Positions 20,492 to 32,184 of a stretch of 64,000 nt of DNA are shown piece by piece. The number at the start of each line of letters is the position of its first letter. The first letter of the stretch is position 1. Both the position numbers and the translations under genes were made by a program. Source of the stretch: Ctenosaura bakeri (taxonomy: Eukaryota > Chordata > Lepidosauria > Squamata > Iguanidae); NCBI GenBank assembly GCA_948474755.1, contig CAOLHI010003108.1, forward strand, positions 62,001 through 126,000, written 5' to 3'. Below the pieces are notes generated by a model. It was not told the DNA's origin and did no database searches. It saw nothing but the letters and a program-made list of their open reading frames with translations.

Positions 20492-20762
20492 TTCTTCTTG
20501 TTGTTGTCAGGTGCTTCAAGTCAATTCCAGCTTACAGAGATCCTAAGGTTCCTAGGACCCCAAGATCTCTTCATTGGGTTTTCTCAGCGAGCTTTGTTCA
20601 GAGGGAGTGTGCCATTGCCTTCCTCTGAAGCTAGGAGACTGTGTTTTGCCCAAGCTCACCCAGTGGATTTCTGTGGCATAGCGGAGATTGAGCTCCTGGT
20701 CTCCCAGAGTCTTGGTCCAACACTCAAATCACTCCTCCATAGTGACTCAGATCACTGGCAAT
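20492..20762 (-). mobile_element. Sauria-type SINE, minus strand
   Basis: From tail to head: TTGTTGTTGTCAGGTGC, TCAAGTCAATTCCAGCTTAC, GGGTTTTCTCAGCGAGC, GCCATTGCCTTCCTCTG, TGTTTTGCCCAAGCTCACCC, then the head GAGCTCCTGGTCTCCCAGAG. A near full-length copy of a longer subtype than the one at 20112. The 162-codon plus-strand ORF over it is chance. Confidence 0.75.
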
Positions 20763-21632
20763 TTTTTAAACCACCGGGCATCCCAGAAACCAGGCATTGT
20801 CCCTGGATAGATTTGAATCAGCAAATCCATCCAGTCTCTATCTCTCCCTCCTCCTTCAGTGCGTTTAGGCTTTCACATTGCTCTGCAGAGTTGTAACACC
20901 CTTGTCCATTCTCTTCTGCGTTTGAATCGAGTTCTGAAGTTTCACAATCCAAGCAATCCAGTCCTAAACTTGGGGCAGACCTTTAGTGAAGTTACCTTCC
21001 CCTCTTCTGCTGCTTTTAAATTATCATCTGCCACACACTCGCACACAGAACCTTCTTTGATGGCTTGCAGACTCTGTTGCAGGAGCGCTTGCTCAAGAAA
21101 GCCCACAGGGGTTTAGAGGTTCACATCTCTTCCTCTCCCCCTTTTGCTACACACAAACGTGGAGGAGAGAGTGAGAGAATCTTTTGCATTCATGGCAAAC
21201 AGCTGCCTTCCTCCAAGAATCATTGGCACACAGTAAAGGAAGTCAGAATCCCACATCTGGTGAGATGGTTGGATGGTGACATCATCTAGTAAACACCAGC
21301 TCTCCCCAAGTCTATCCAGCTTCATAGACCACCGTGTGTTAATCGGACTCTGAACTTTCAAGGAGGGGAGGGGAGGAGGCAAAGAAAGAAAGGGAGCAAT
21401 GTTTATTTTAGTAGAAGGGGAGGTGAAAGCTTATGGGAATGCCAGAGAAGAATTTTCCAGGGGTTGGGAGAGGCAGCTGCCATTTAAACCCTTTCGAATA
21501 ACACATGAGATGAGAGCCCCATGAGCTAAAAGCAGAGCTAGAGAAAATTACTTTTGGGGACTACAGATTCCCAAATCCTCCAACAAATATGGGAAGTGGC
21601 CACATTGATTCAAGACTCAGGGATTTGCATAC

Positions 21633-21633
<1 letters not shown>
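20763..21633. other. Unassigned stretch
   Basis: No gene and no clear repeat. A fragment at about 21550-21600 (GGGGACTACAGATTCCCAAATCC) resembles the ACTACAACTCCCAG-type element. Confidence 0.3.
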
Positions 21634-21667
<34 letters not shown>

Positions 21668-22035
21668 CCCTGAGAATCAAAGTGGCTTACAAAAATTAAT
21701 ACATAGATCAGAAAAATAATCTCACTGAAAACTTTCAAGTTTACAATGTAATGACATTATTAATGGAATTAAAAGCACACCAATTACAAAGCAACAAATA
21801 TGGACAACAAAGCACATTATTAAAAGCCCTTTCCCCATAAACAGTCATTTCCCAAAGGCCTGTCAAACCAAAAACAAACAAAGAAAAAGTCTTTACTTGC
21901 TGCTGGAGAGATCCTGGAAGGGGCCAGTCTATCCTCTCTAGAAATGGTGTTCCAAAGTCTGGAAGCAGCTACTGAGAAGGCCTCTCCCAGTTCCCCACCA
22001 GATAGACCTGTGGGTGTGGTAAAGGAAGAGAAAGG
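21634..22035 (-). mobile_element. L2 LINE 3' end, minus strand, with (TTGA)n
   Basis: A TTGA tetramer run (21634-21667) abuts GCCCTGAGAATCAAAGTGGC, the complement of an L2 tail. Minus-strand codons near 22030-21900 give GEAFSVAASRLWN then ISREDRLAPSRIS, the L2 C-terminal signature, before a frame break. 3' UTR in between. The tetramer is probably the expanded terminal repeat of the LINE. Confidence 0.7.
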
Positions 22036-23199
22036 CCTCCACTGGAGATCCAGAGATCTGGGTTGTAGTCCAAGCCAGCAACTTTTCCAAGTTCTGGCTG
22101 AGGTCCTGCATAGAACTGGTAGGCCATAATGTTCTACCATTACATCTGAATCCCAGAGAAATCTGGAACGGCAAAGGTGGCCAACTGCGGGGCAGCATAA
22201 AAGAACTTTCCCAAAACACCCCACACACAATTCCGGGGCCAATCAGTGATTGTGTTGATCAGGAGTGTAGCTGCACCTAGTCCCAAATGACTTTTGTTGT
22301 GCAGCCATGGTATCTCCCTGCACAATCTCTATAAAAATACACATACTGACAAAACTCCTGTTTGCATCAGTATATATCAATGAGAGGATTCCAGCCTCTG
22401 CTTACAAGACTGATTTTTCCCCTCTCGCTTTCCATGATTCTTAGATCCGACGGAGGAAGGAACCACACATGATGCCAAAGAGGAACAATCAGCTCTTCCA
22501 GCCTCAGTGTTTTTGTTTGGGTTTATTTCCCTTTGCAAGCAGCCCTGGGGATAGATGCTCCAATTTTGATCAGAGCAATCCTTGTGTGTGTGTATAAATC
22601 CCTTTTCCCCACGTTCTATTTTTTCATTAAACCAGCTTCTCCCAGCCCAGCTATTAGGCCTGCAGTGAAAAACAACAGCAGCACAGAAACAACAACAATA
22701 GAAATACTGGCGTTAGAACTAAGAAAGTGCTTTTTACCACAACGGACTGCTTGGCCATCATTGTCTATTCCGACTGGATCTCCGTGGTCCCACAGCCTGA
22801 GACACAGGACTCTCAGACTTATTCTCACTATCATCCACCTGAGATCATTTTAACTGGAAATGCCAGGAACCACCTGCAGGCAAATCATGTGCTGTACCAC
22901 CGAGCAATCCCTTCTTCCCAGAGCTCATGCATGATGGAGGATCTATCTGTATATTTTATGCTGTGAGGCCAACAGCAACACCCAAACAATACAGAGCTGG
23001 GAAAAGTCATGGAGAATTCATTTCTTATACCGTTGCCTTCAAGCAGGGCGAAGTGATAATGTTATTTGACAAGAACTTTCCAAAACTGGCAAATATCTTC
23101 ATAAACGCAAGAGAAAGAATTTGACGTTAAAGCAATTTGATGGCAGGAGAAAGGAAAACCAGCAGACTCGGCCATCCATAAGTAAGAAGCCACAGCGAT
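22036..23199. other. Unassigned, partly single-copy DNA
   Basis: No transposon recognised between the L2 end and the F3 element. A 106-codon plus-strand ORF at 22533 has no domain, no compositional support and no splice context I can defend. A CAACAACAG-rich patch lies near 22670. Confidence 0.3.
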
Positions 23200-23395
23200 C
23201 ACTGGCAGCTTCCATGCCGACGAGGCAATGTATCTGATCTGGCTATTAGTCTGAACTTCAAAAAAGCTATCCAAAGCACTGAAACTTCTCCCCAGTTGAA
23301 GGTTCAGCACTTTTAATTACTTCTTTAAAACTTCGATTAAACCTCAGAGTGGATTCACCATCACACTGGCATGGAGATGACCAGATGCCACTGAA
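23200..23395. repeat. Foldback family F3, copy 2
   Basis: Left arm GGCAGCTTCCATGCCGACGAG, TAGTCTGAACTTCAAAAAAGC; right arm ATTAAACCTCAGAGTGGATTC, ACCATCACACTGGCATGGAG. Diverged but in the same order and spacing as the copies near 60.7 and 61.6 kb. Confidence 0.5.
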
Positions 23396-23540
23396 AGGCA
23401 GAATGCAGCACTAGGGCTTGGAGATAGTATGATGGGTTTCCATATTCCTGTAGACAGACCAACTTACTGGGCTTAGTGTAGGATAGTAACAAAGAATGCA
23501 AGTGAAAATAAGCTTTTCCAGGATCAAAATCTTATATTGC

Positions 23541-26010
23541 CATAAAGTCATAGAGTTGGAAGGGGTCCTACGGGCCATCCAGTCCAATCCTTTGCTCAGT
23601 TCATGATATCCAGCTAGAACATCCCCAGTGAGAAGCTCTCCACCCTCTTTCTGAAGACATTCAGAGAAGGAGACACTACCACCACCTCTCTGTGCAATTG
23701 GTTCCATTGCCAAAATGCTCTCATTGCCAAGAAATTCCTTTCAGTGTTCAATAGAAATCTATCCTGCTGTAATTTAAAGCCATTAGACTTAGTTTTACCC
23801 TCTGAGGCAAGAGAGAACAGGTCTCCCCCTCCACTTTGTGGCAGCCCTTGAGGTACTTAAAAAGTCCAACCATGTCATCCCTCAAACTTGTCTTCACCAG
23901 CTGAATGTGCCCAGCCCCTTCAACCTCTGCTCATGGGTGTTGCTCTCCATACCTCTTATCGCCCTCATTACCATTCTCTGAACTTGCTCCAGCTTGTCTA
24001 CATCCCTCTTAAAATGAGGCCTGACCACTGCAGACGATAATTCCCTAGACTTGGAAACTATGGTTCCATTAATTCAGGTTAGAATAGCATCTGCCTTCGT
24101 TAATGCAGCACCAAACCGTTGGCTAAACTTCAAATTATGATCAACGGTAATCTCAAGGGCCTTTTGCATGTAGTACTGCTCAGCCAAATTTCCCCCATCC
24201 CATACCTATTCATTTGGGTTTTGCATCCTAAAATTCTACATTTAGGATGCAAAATTTTGCATTTCTCTCTGTTGAATTTCATCTTATTAATTTGAGCCCA
24301 ACTTTCTAGTTTATCAAAGTCCTCCTGAATTCTGTTTCCATCTTCCAATCTGTCAGCTACCCCTCCCATTTTTGTCTCATCTGCAAATTTGATAAGGATC
24401 CTCACCCCCACCAGGTCACCTAACCCATCAATAAAAACATTATAGAGATCAGCCACAGGACAGAACAGCGTGCCACCTCACCTGAGACTCCTTCCAATCT
24501 GAAGCACAACCACTGATGACAATTGTTTGAGCACATTTTTTCAACCAGTCATGGATCCAGCTAATTATATTTTCATCTATTTCGTATTCAGTCAGTTTGC
24601 CAATCAAAGTATCATGGAGGATCTTATGAAATGTTTTGCTGAAATCAAGATAAACGACATCCACAGCATTTCCACCATCTACTACACTAGTGACATGATC
24701 AGAAGAAGATCTAAGGTTTTCTTGGCAGGATTTGTTCTTGAGAAAGCTCTACTGGCTCCTACTAATCACTGCATTGTCATAGAAATACTTGCAAACAGAC
24801 TCCTGTATAATCCATTCTAATATATTTTTTTTTTCCTAGTATTTAGGTCAGCGTGACTGGCCTGTAATTCTATGGATCTTCCTTTTTGCCTTTGTTTGAA
24901 GACAGGGACAATGTTTGCTTTCCTCTCCTCCTTTGACATTTCACTTGTTTTCCAAGATTTCTCAAAAATGATGGCAAGCGGTTCAGAGAGCACGTCAACA
25001 AATACCTTCAATGTTTTGGGTTTGCAGTTCATCTGGACCTGCAGATTTGAACTCATTTAGGTTAATTTGATTATTTCCAACCACCTCCTTTTCGTTCTTG
25101 ATTTACAATCCAGATACATTGCCAAGGTCTCCGCTCATGTGTGGGAGCACACAATTCTCTTTAGGGGAAAAATATTGAAGCAAAATAGCTGTTGAACAGT
25201 TCTGCCTTTTCATTATGATCTGTTAACATTTTGCCATCCTTGCTGAGCACAGGTCTTAGCATTCCCTTGGCCATTCTCTTACTTCAAAAATATTTGAAAA
25301 CACCCTTTTTGTTGCTTCTTGCTTCCCTAGCCAGTCCTGGCTCATTTTGAGCTTTAGCTTTCTTTGTACTCTTCCTGCAAGCTTGAGCTACACGTCTATT
25401 GGCCCTTTCTGCACCGGGCTATTAAAACGGGGCAGAGCGACCTCCAATGGAGGTCTTCTGCACTGTGGAGTGGACTGGGTCAGACTACTTTTCATAGTTC
25501 CATACTTCAGTCCACGCAGGAGCAACCGGAACTGGTCGCGCGTCCTTTTTACAGGTTTTTAAAAGCACGGAGCGCACAACCCTGTGCCGCTCCGTCGTCC
25601 AGCTCCAGAGAAGATTTGCAGGTGCGTGTAAGTGCGTGCCTGCAGATCTTCCGGGAGTGGGCTTTTGGCTGGCGAGCTTCTCCAGTTGGTGGAGAGCCTC
25701 CACCAACTGGAAGCCACCATTTAGAATGCTGAAGAACTGTGGAGCGGCGAACTCGCGCTGCTCCTGGTTGCGAAGGACTCACCCGGGTGCAGGAAAAATC
25801 TGGTGAGTAGTGTGTTCTGGCATTCCCCCCCTCCCACGTCTGGAAAGGGCCTATGTTCCTCCTTGGGGATATGTCCTTCCTTCCACTCCTCATACATGTT
25901 ATTTCTTCTTTTCACTTTCTCCCCAAGTTTGCTGTATAGCCACATTTTTCTATCCAGGAACTCCTTCTGTTCTCTGATGCAATGAAGAATCCCATAAATA
26001 TCCAACAGCA
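23541..26010 (-). mobile_element. Long old CR1 LINE, minus strand, split by a DNA element
   Basis: The 3' end is at 23541 (TCATAGAGTTGGAAGGGGTC, the CR1 tip reversed). On the minus strand, codons at 24664-24450 give a palm region (DVVYLDFSKTFHKILHD, then a helix ending in SWIHDWL), and 24456-24130 has KFADETKMGGVADRLEDG, the FADD site with Asp-Asp changed to Asp-Glu. Upstream, 25056-24817 has the SEPLAIIFEKSW and VPVFKQRQKG segments. The EN-RT linker continues to about 26010 beyond the element at 25401-25851. Several frameshifts; a subfamily older than the 31102 copy. Confidence 0.75.
25401..25851. mobile_element. T2 non-autonomous DNA element, copy 1
   Basis: Termini GGCCCTTTCTGCACC and GGAAAGGGCC are inverted repeats. 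The 451-bp interior matches 50845-51295 and the inverse of 59127-59611 in order (CGACCTCCAATGGAGG, TGGCGAGCTTCTCC, CCAACTGGAAGCC). GC-rich with several CpGs, unlike its surroundings. No transposase. It interrupts the old CR1 in its EN-RT linker. Flanks ATT and TAT do not show a clean duplication. Confidence 0.7.
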
Positions 26011-26099
26011 TAGTTATCTTATACTTTCAGTGTACAACCTCTGTCCTGACTAGCAACCAGGGAAGGAAAGAAGAATTGGAAAATATTCATAAAATGGTC

Positions 26100-26290
26100 A
26101 GAAAACATATTTTTTGAGTGCTGAGAAGTCCTGATGAGAAGAAGGCTGGACTGCTGAGAATCTTTGCAGTTCAGGACCTGTCTTGCATAAATGCACATGC
26201 AGTTGTTTTATGTAGAAAACACTCTTTGCACAGAAAGGACCTCCAAGAGAAGGACTTGCAAAGGATAGAAACAGAAGTAAAGGGGCATGT
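26100..26290 (+). repeat. Palindrome array family, copy 3
   Basis: TGCTGAGAATCTTTGCAGTTC matches the flank of the array at 10330 (complement) and is followed by TGCATAAATGCACATGC, TATGTAGAAAACACTC, TTTGCACAGAAAGG. The array portion is short and eroded. Confidence 0.4.
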
Positions 26291-26831
26291 TTTCCTGGTT
26301 CATCTGCAACCTCTTCTGCCCATTGTGAAGTTTAAGTCAGTCTAGAGGATTGTTCTTCCCCATCACGTTAAGAAAAATCCCTGAAACACTACTAAAGTCA
26401 TAGATTTAATCCAAAGCTAAATTTGACTGCAGCTATAAACTCTAAAGAAGACATGCATCTCCAGAGTTTCAAACCATCTTCAGTAGCAGGCTCTGCCTCT
26501 GTAGCTAGAATTTGCAAGGTCCTTACCATTCTAGGCTAAGAAAACCAGAGTTTGGGTCATAGATGGAAACTGAGCAGTTCTTGAGATGTTGTTGAACTGA
26601 AACTTCCAGAAGACTTAACTGACATAGCCAATAGTGAGGGACGCTGGATTTGCAGTTCAACCACATCTGGAGAGTCACATGATTCCTACCCCTGTTCTAG
26701 GTTTTGTAGGAGGCACAGCTAGATGGACTAATATTATAACTAAAGTATACGAGGCAGGGGAAAAGTGGCCTGGAATCCTGTTGCAGCACATATAAATTTC
26801 TGTACACATGCTGTTGTACATTTTTGACCAT
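26291..26831. other. Unassigned, with a short ACTACAACTCCCAG-type element
   Basis: About 26578-26690 is an imperfect palindrome of the common reptile type: TTGTTGAACTGAAACTTCC, then GCCAATAGTGAGGGACGC and GGATTTGCAGTTCAACC. The remainder is unassigned. Confidence 0.4.
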
Positions 26832-27733
26832 GGTGTTATCCCAAAACATGAGTGACTCAGAAGTCCACTTGTGATGCTAGTCCCTCATGAAACAGTGGGG
26901 AATATTAGCTCAAAGGAGAGGCCTACAAGAGGGGAGTAACCTAGCAAGATCATTTACAACTGTGTTCTAATGCAAGAACACCAGCTGGAGATTCAAAGGA
27001 TATTTGTTTTATTGGGGGAAATAACAATCACGTGCACGCAAGATCCAAACAGTCTCACAATAACACAAAGCTGGCCGAAGGAAAAGGGAGGAAAGATTTA
27101 GCAAGAGTTTTGGGCAAAGTGGGTGATATTTACCTATCTGAAGAGAAGAGATGAAGCAACATGTCTTAGACTGAGAGCTCAAGGGTTGTACAGACAGGAA
27201 TCAGAGTGGCAGAGTGAGGGCCAGCAGGCTGAAGTACTACTGTACTACAAGTTGATTGGTTCACAGCCAGAGTCCTCTTTTTCTGCCTTGAAGACAAATG
27301 TTTTAATGGTTCTCCAACAGCACAAACAATGGGGTCCAGAACAGACTAGTGGTCTTAGAATTAGGTGACAAAGGACTGATGGGAACTGTGATAGTGTCTT
27401 AATGTCTGGGCAGGTGAGGAATAAATAAGAATATTCAATGGGAGGAGGGAATGGGTTGGTGACATCAGACACTCTGTGGGGGTACTTTTGGGTACTATTG
27501 GTTCTGAAGGTTGAGTCATAGAGAAAACAATGGCACGCTCATTACCACCAGAGCCTCCCTGCTGATTTTCTGACTATGACCTGGCCATGCCCTGAGGTCC
27601 TATCTGTCCCAGTTCTACACATGTCCAGCCAGTCCTATTTAACCAGCATGGCCATGCAGCCACAGCAGTGTATAATTTATATGTTATGCCAATCAAATCA
27701 TATCAAGGAGTGGGGATATATGACCTGATAACA
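26832..27733 (-). mobile_element. LTR-like element, family B copy 2
   Basis: Opens TGTTATCCCAAAAC and closes CTGATAACA. It is colinear with 1499-2546 but lacks the SINE there. On the minus strand an AATAAAACAAATATCC signal lies at about 27015. Flanks do not show a clear duplication. No proviral coding region next to it. Confidence 0.6.
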
Positions 27734-27857
27734 ATCTCATGATCATGACATCACAGTTGTGTTATCATAGCTCCACAAGCATAACTGTTGCATTTGCAGG
27801 TATGAATTATTGGATAGCTCAAACAAGTGGTACCTTTAATGTACCAATCACAGAAAC

Positions 27858-28085
27858 ACAAGAATCTTACAGCTGGAAGAGGCTGCAAGGAGCATCTAAT
27901 CCAATTCACAGCCAAGCAGGAATACCCAAATAAAGCACTTCTGAAAGTTGAGCACACAAACTTTATTTAATGACCTCCAAAGATGGAGAGTCTATCACTC
28001 TACAAGGCATTCCATTCCACTTATGAAAGAAAAGTTGTTGCTAATATTTAGATGAAATCCCTTTTCCTGCAATTTAAATCCACCT
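27858..28085 (-). mobile_element. CR1 LINE 3' end, minus strand, old
   Basis: AAGAATCTTACAGCTGGAAG is the CR1 tip reversed, followed by GGCATTCCATTCCACTTATG and GATGAAATCCCTTTTCCTGC, the complement of the FHLN segment. Diverged, with a 30-base stretch of foreign look near 27930. Confidence 0.65.
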
Positions 28086-28730
28086 TGTGCTTGCAGAAAC
28101 AATGCCTGCAGAAACAGGAGGCACATTGCCACATAAGCTATTTGTTGTACAGTTTTGGTGTTCAGTAGAAGGCTGTAAAAACATAACCAGCACTTTACTA
28201 TGTAAGTGGAGATTTTCACCCAGCAAGCACAATGAAAGATCTCAGCATTGAAGTCTTGCATCTTAGAGGTCCTTTATATCTGTTCCTTCATCGTTGCCCT
28301 CCCTTCATTTCTGTCTGGAAAGAATATGAGAAGCAAATCCAGGGGTAAGCCAGGATGTCCTTAGGTTCGAACTTTATCGGAGAGAGGCAGCCCTCGGGCA
28401 CCTGTTCAATACAGGTTGATTATTCTAATAGTGGGGTGGTTTCTATGGCCAGCTGAAGGCATTCAAATTCTAGATTTCCTCAACAATCACCCCTCCACAT
28501 TCACTAGAATTGGGAACACAGGACCCTTGCAAAAGCAGAAAAAATGCAAGTTTCAATATGTGTGTGAGAGTGTCTGTGGGAAGGGGACCAAGGCATTGTG
28601 GGGGGGAGAACCCAGGGTCAAACCAGGTCAGGGAAGTGAAGCAGCCTCTTAGAGAGGGTCAGTCTAGGTAGCCACAAGACCCTATATATGCTCATAGTTG
28701 TAGAATCTAATATGAGGAATCATCTGAAAG
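28086..28730. other. Unassigned stretch
   Basis: About 28480-28560 (ACCCCTCCACATTCACTAG, ACAGGACCCTTGC) recalls a Tigger-like mariner palindrome, too weak to annotate separately. No gene. Confidence 0.25.
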
Positions 28731-29085
28731 TGTGTCACAAGTCAAGGGATTTCCACATGCTGCGTTAGCAATGACAACCAGAGTTGTTTCTGTTTATGAA
28801 TACAGAGTTTCGATCACGGTGTACTAATTGCTGAAATGTTCTATGACATATTGCCTGGAATGTAAATATCTGAGAAGTAAGGGTGTCAGAGAATATTGCA
28901 CACATTGCAAAACCTCAAAGGGACGGGCAAGAAAAAATGTCTTTGTACTATGTTCCTATAAAACTGTCTTGCAAACTGGTTTCTGGGCTCTTGGTTTTGG
29001 AAATGATTCCAGCCATGGAGCCCGGCCGTAATAAAACTCTTTTTCCTTTATTCCTTGGTCTCTCTGTCTCTGGATTTCTGCTACA
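28731..29085 (+). mobile_element. Solo LTR, epsilon family, 355 bp
   Basis: Limits TGTGTCACAAG and TTTCTGCTACA with GAAAG directly on both sides (28726-28730 and 29086-29090), a perfect 5-bp target duplication. A TATA box (TTCCTATAAAACTG, about 28953) and AATAAAACTC (about 29030) stand about 75 bases apart, in LTR order. No interior region; only one copy in the window. Confidence 0.8.
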
Positions 29086-29286
29086 GAAAGGAGAGAGAAA
29101 GGGGGGTGGGTCAGCATGGTAACCCTATGCTTCCTCTCCCTTGTCCATCTCCTTCCTCATGTGTGCATGTGTGGGACATTGGGAGAGGGTTGTGACGCTG
29201 AGAACCTGGGCTATGGGCCACCCTTAGCTGGCCAAGCAGCAGCTGAAAAAGGAGGAGGCGGCGGTGGCAGCAGCCTACAGGTGGGT

Positions 29287-30530
29287 TTGTTTTTTTTCTT
29301 TCGTTTTTGTATATTACTTTAATACAAAACAAATATTTAAAAACAGTTTCTCAATCATATTTTATCTACATACATGAAAGTTTACTGCATTTTCATATCC
29401 TCCTACACTTCTACTTAGAATCTTAGTATTACGTGTAAGGTAAGGTCCTACACTTAGGTAGAAAGAATGGAATCCAGAAATATAGGATGGGGGACCCGTG
29501 GCTGGATAGCAGTACGTGTGAAAGGGATCTAGGAGTCTTCATGGACCACAAGCTGAACATGAGTCAGAAGTGTGATGCGGCAGCCAAGAAAGCCAATGCA
29601 ATTCTCGGCTGCATCAATAGGAGTATGGTGTCTAGATCGAGGGAGGTACTGGTACCACTCTACTCTGCTTTGGTTAGACCCCATCTTGAATCCTGTCTCC
29701 AGTTCTGGGCACCCCAATTCAAGAAGGATACTGACAAGCTGGGAGCAAGTCCAGAGGAGGGCGACCAAAATGGTGAGAGGCCTGGAAGCCATGAAGCCCT
29801 GTGAGGATAGACTTAGAGAGCTGGGTATGTTTAGAAGAGGAGGTTAAGAGGGGACATGATAGCCATGTTTAAATATTTGAAGGGATGCCACGTAGAGGAA
29901 GGAGAGGGCTTGTTTTCTGCTGCTCCAGAGACCAGGACAAGGAGCAATGGATTCAAGCTGCAGGAAAGGAGATTCCACCTGAACCTCAGGGAGAACTTCC
30001 TGACAGTCAGAGCTGTCCGGCAGTGGAATCTGCTGTCTCCATGGAGTGTAGTGGAGTCTCCTTCCTTGGAGGTTTTTAAACAGAGGCTGGATGGCCATCT
30101 GTCCAAGGGAGGGATTTGAGGGTGTTCCTGCGTGGCAGGGGGTTGGACTGGATGGCCCCTGGGGTCTCTTCCAACTCTACATTTCTATGATTCTATGATT
30201 CTAACATAAATGTTACCAGTTGTTTACGTACTACAACATTTTTCTTTTAATAACCTTCCATCCAGGTCCTTATGTACTGGATATTCTATTTAGTAACCTT
30301 AACACTTCAGTACATATTTTCTTAAAACCCTTTGGAATATAATCATGTATTTTTACCCAACTACTCATTCTCAAATGCTCTTTATATGTTAATTATATTT
30401 TGTGTCGGAGGTAATTTTCTATTGGAGCCCACTCGTTTTTTATGCCTTCTTCTGTTTGGTTCCTTAATTTTCATGAAAGAGCATCTGCTATTTTCATCTC
30501 TTGTATACTTTGAAACCACTGCTCAATTTT
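29287..30530 (-). mobile_element. L1-like 3' UTR, minus strand, split by CR1
   Basis: Begins with a T-rich run (poly-A of the minus strand) and continues as AT-rich non-coding sequence (AATACAAAACAAATATTTAAAAAC) to about 29440, resuming at 30204 after the CR1. Similar in style to 6259-6678. Assignment to L1 is inference, supported by the L1 codons found just downstream on the other strand. Confidence 0.4.
29440..30203 (+). mobile_element. CR1 LINE 3' half
   Basis: From TAAGGTCCTACACTTAGG to TTCTATGATTCTATGATTCTA. Codons give the [21 protein letters not shown] segment, then [11 protein letters not shown] and [12 protein letters not shown], and after frame breaks the [13 protein letters not shown] block. 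Close in sequence to 31102-32184 and 47033-47884. 5' truncated in the middle of the reverse transcriptase. Confidence 0.85.
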
Positions 30531-30534
30531 GGGC

Positions 30535-30680
30535 TGTGCAGCCCGATCAAAGCTGCCGAAAGGGAAGGTTCCCCTGGAAAAGAAGTGCTTGAAGTGGGGG
30601 GGGGTTTTGGAAAAACTTGCAAATAATCAATTCCGTGAAAGTAAAACATGCAAATGTGGGGAGTCAACCGTATTGTGATT
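30535..30680 (+). repeat. Tigger/mariner-like palindromic remnant
   Basis: AATTCCGTGAAAGTAAAACATG, GCAAATGTGGGGAGTCAACCG resembles the closing arm of Tigger-like repeats, in which a strand ends in a unit of GTGAAAG..GCAAATGTGGAGG. Short and uncertain; it separates the minus-strand L1-like piece from the plus-strand L1 codons. Confidence 0.3.
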
Positions 30681-31101
30681 TTGGGTCCTAACAGGCAGTC
30701 GTCACCTAAAATAAGGGTCTTTTGCTCTGTTTATTTAGAACAAAATCCAAGTAAAGGAAATGGAAAATTAAATCTCTCTCCTACAGCCGCCAGAATAGTA
30801 TTTGCTAGGAAGTGGAAAAATAACCAAATCCCCCAAATCAATGAATGGAAAGTCAAGGTGATGGAGTATCGAGAAATGGATGGATTAACAATGATGCTAC
30901 AAGGTACAAATCAAGTACCCAATGAAAAAGAATGGAGGCAAGTGGAAGAATTTCTGCTCCCAACATAATAACAAAGAAGAAAAAGTACAGGAAATTAAGA
31001 AAAATTAATCCTAAGGTTCGGACAGTTAAGAAATAACAAAAGTACAGATGAGATAAAACTATAAAGATGGCAGGAAAGGTATAGAAGGAAAGGCTGGACA
31101 G

Positions 31102-32184
31102 GGCTACTGTTAGTTGGATTTGTAATTGGTTGACCGACCGAACCCAAAGGGTGATCACGAATGGCTGCTTTCATCCTGGAGAGAAGTGACTAGTGGGGTG
31201 CCACAGGGTTCTGTCCTAGGCCCAGTGCTGCTCAATATCTTTATCAACGACTTGGATGAAGGAATAGAGGGCATGCTGATCAAATTTGCAGATGACACCA
31301 AATTGGGAGGGGTTGCTAATAGGCCAGAGGACAGGATCAAAATTCAAAATGACCTGGATAGATTGGAGAGCTGGGCCAGGGAGAACAAAATGATTTTCAA
31401 CAGAGAGAAATGTAAGGTCCTACACTTAGGCAGAAATAATGGAATCCACAAATATAGGATGGGGGACACGTGGCTGGATAGCAGTACGTGTGAAAGGGAT
31501 CTAGGAGTCTTCATAGACCACAAGCTGAACATGAGTCAGCAGTGCGATGCGGCAGCCAAGAAAGCCAATGCAATTCTCGGCTGCATCGATAGGAGTATGG
31601 TGTCTAGATCGAGAGAGGTATTGATACCACTCTACTCTGCTTTGGTTAGACCTCATCTTGAATACTGTGTCCGGTTCTGGGCACCCCAATTCAAGGAGGA
31701 CATGGTCAAGCTGGAGCAAGTCCAGAGGAGGGCGACCAAAATGGTGAGAGGCCTGGAAGCCATGAAGCCCTATGAGGACAGACTTAGAGAGCTGGGTATG
31801 TTTAGTCTACAGAAGAGAAGGTTAAGAGGGGACACGATAGCCATGTTTAAATATTTGAAGGGATGCCACGTAGAGGAGGGAGAGGGATTGTTTTCTGCTG
31901 CTTCAGAGACCAGGACAAGGAGTAATGGATTCAAGCTGCAGCAAAGGAGATTCCACCTGAACCTCAGGAAGAACTTCCTGACGGTCAGGGCTGTCCGGCA
32001 GTGGAATCTGCTGCCTCAATAGAGTGTGGTGGAGTCTCCTTCCTTGGAGGTTTTTAAGCAGAGGCTGGGTGGCCATCTGTCGGGAGTGCTTTGAGGGTGT
32101 TCCTACATGGCAGGGGGTTGGACTGGATGGCCCCTGGGGTCTCTACCAACTCTACATTTCTATGATTCTATGATTCTATGATTT
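31102..32184 (+). mobile_element. CR1 LINE, best-preserved copy
   Basis: Begins in the reverse transcriptase at codons for [17 protein letters not shown] and ends in three TTCTATGA octamers. Relative to siblings it holds one frameshift near 31175 and one premature stop at 32020 (TAG where the family has TGG). Inserted in the L1 3' UTR. 5' truncated; not autonomous. Confidence 0.9.
31126..32022 (+). pseudogene. CR1 reverse transcriptase, C-terminal 2/3
   Basis: 298 codons. Residues 25-36 hold [12 protein letters not shown] (RT block before the palm), residues 54-57 FADD, the catalytic Asp pair in the F-A-D-D form usual for CR1. Then [18 protein letters not shown] (thumb region) and the long basic C-terminal domain ending in [19 protein letters not shown]. 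The first about 18 codons are out of the native frame (native peptide there: [13 protein letters not shown]), so the real coding frame begins about 31180. The stop at 32020-32022 removes about 25 residues. Confidence 0.85.

Noticed and set aside
20408..20896. 162-codon ORF, longest outside LINEs in its area
   Set aside because: Overlaps a minus-strand Sauria-type SINE; codon content is SINE complement, so no gene.
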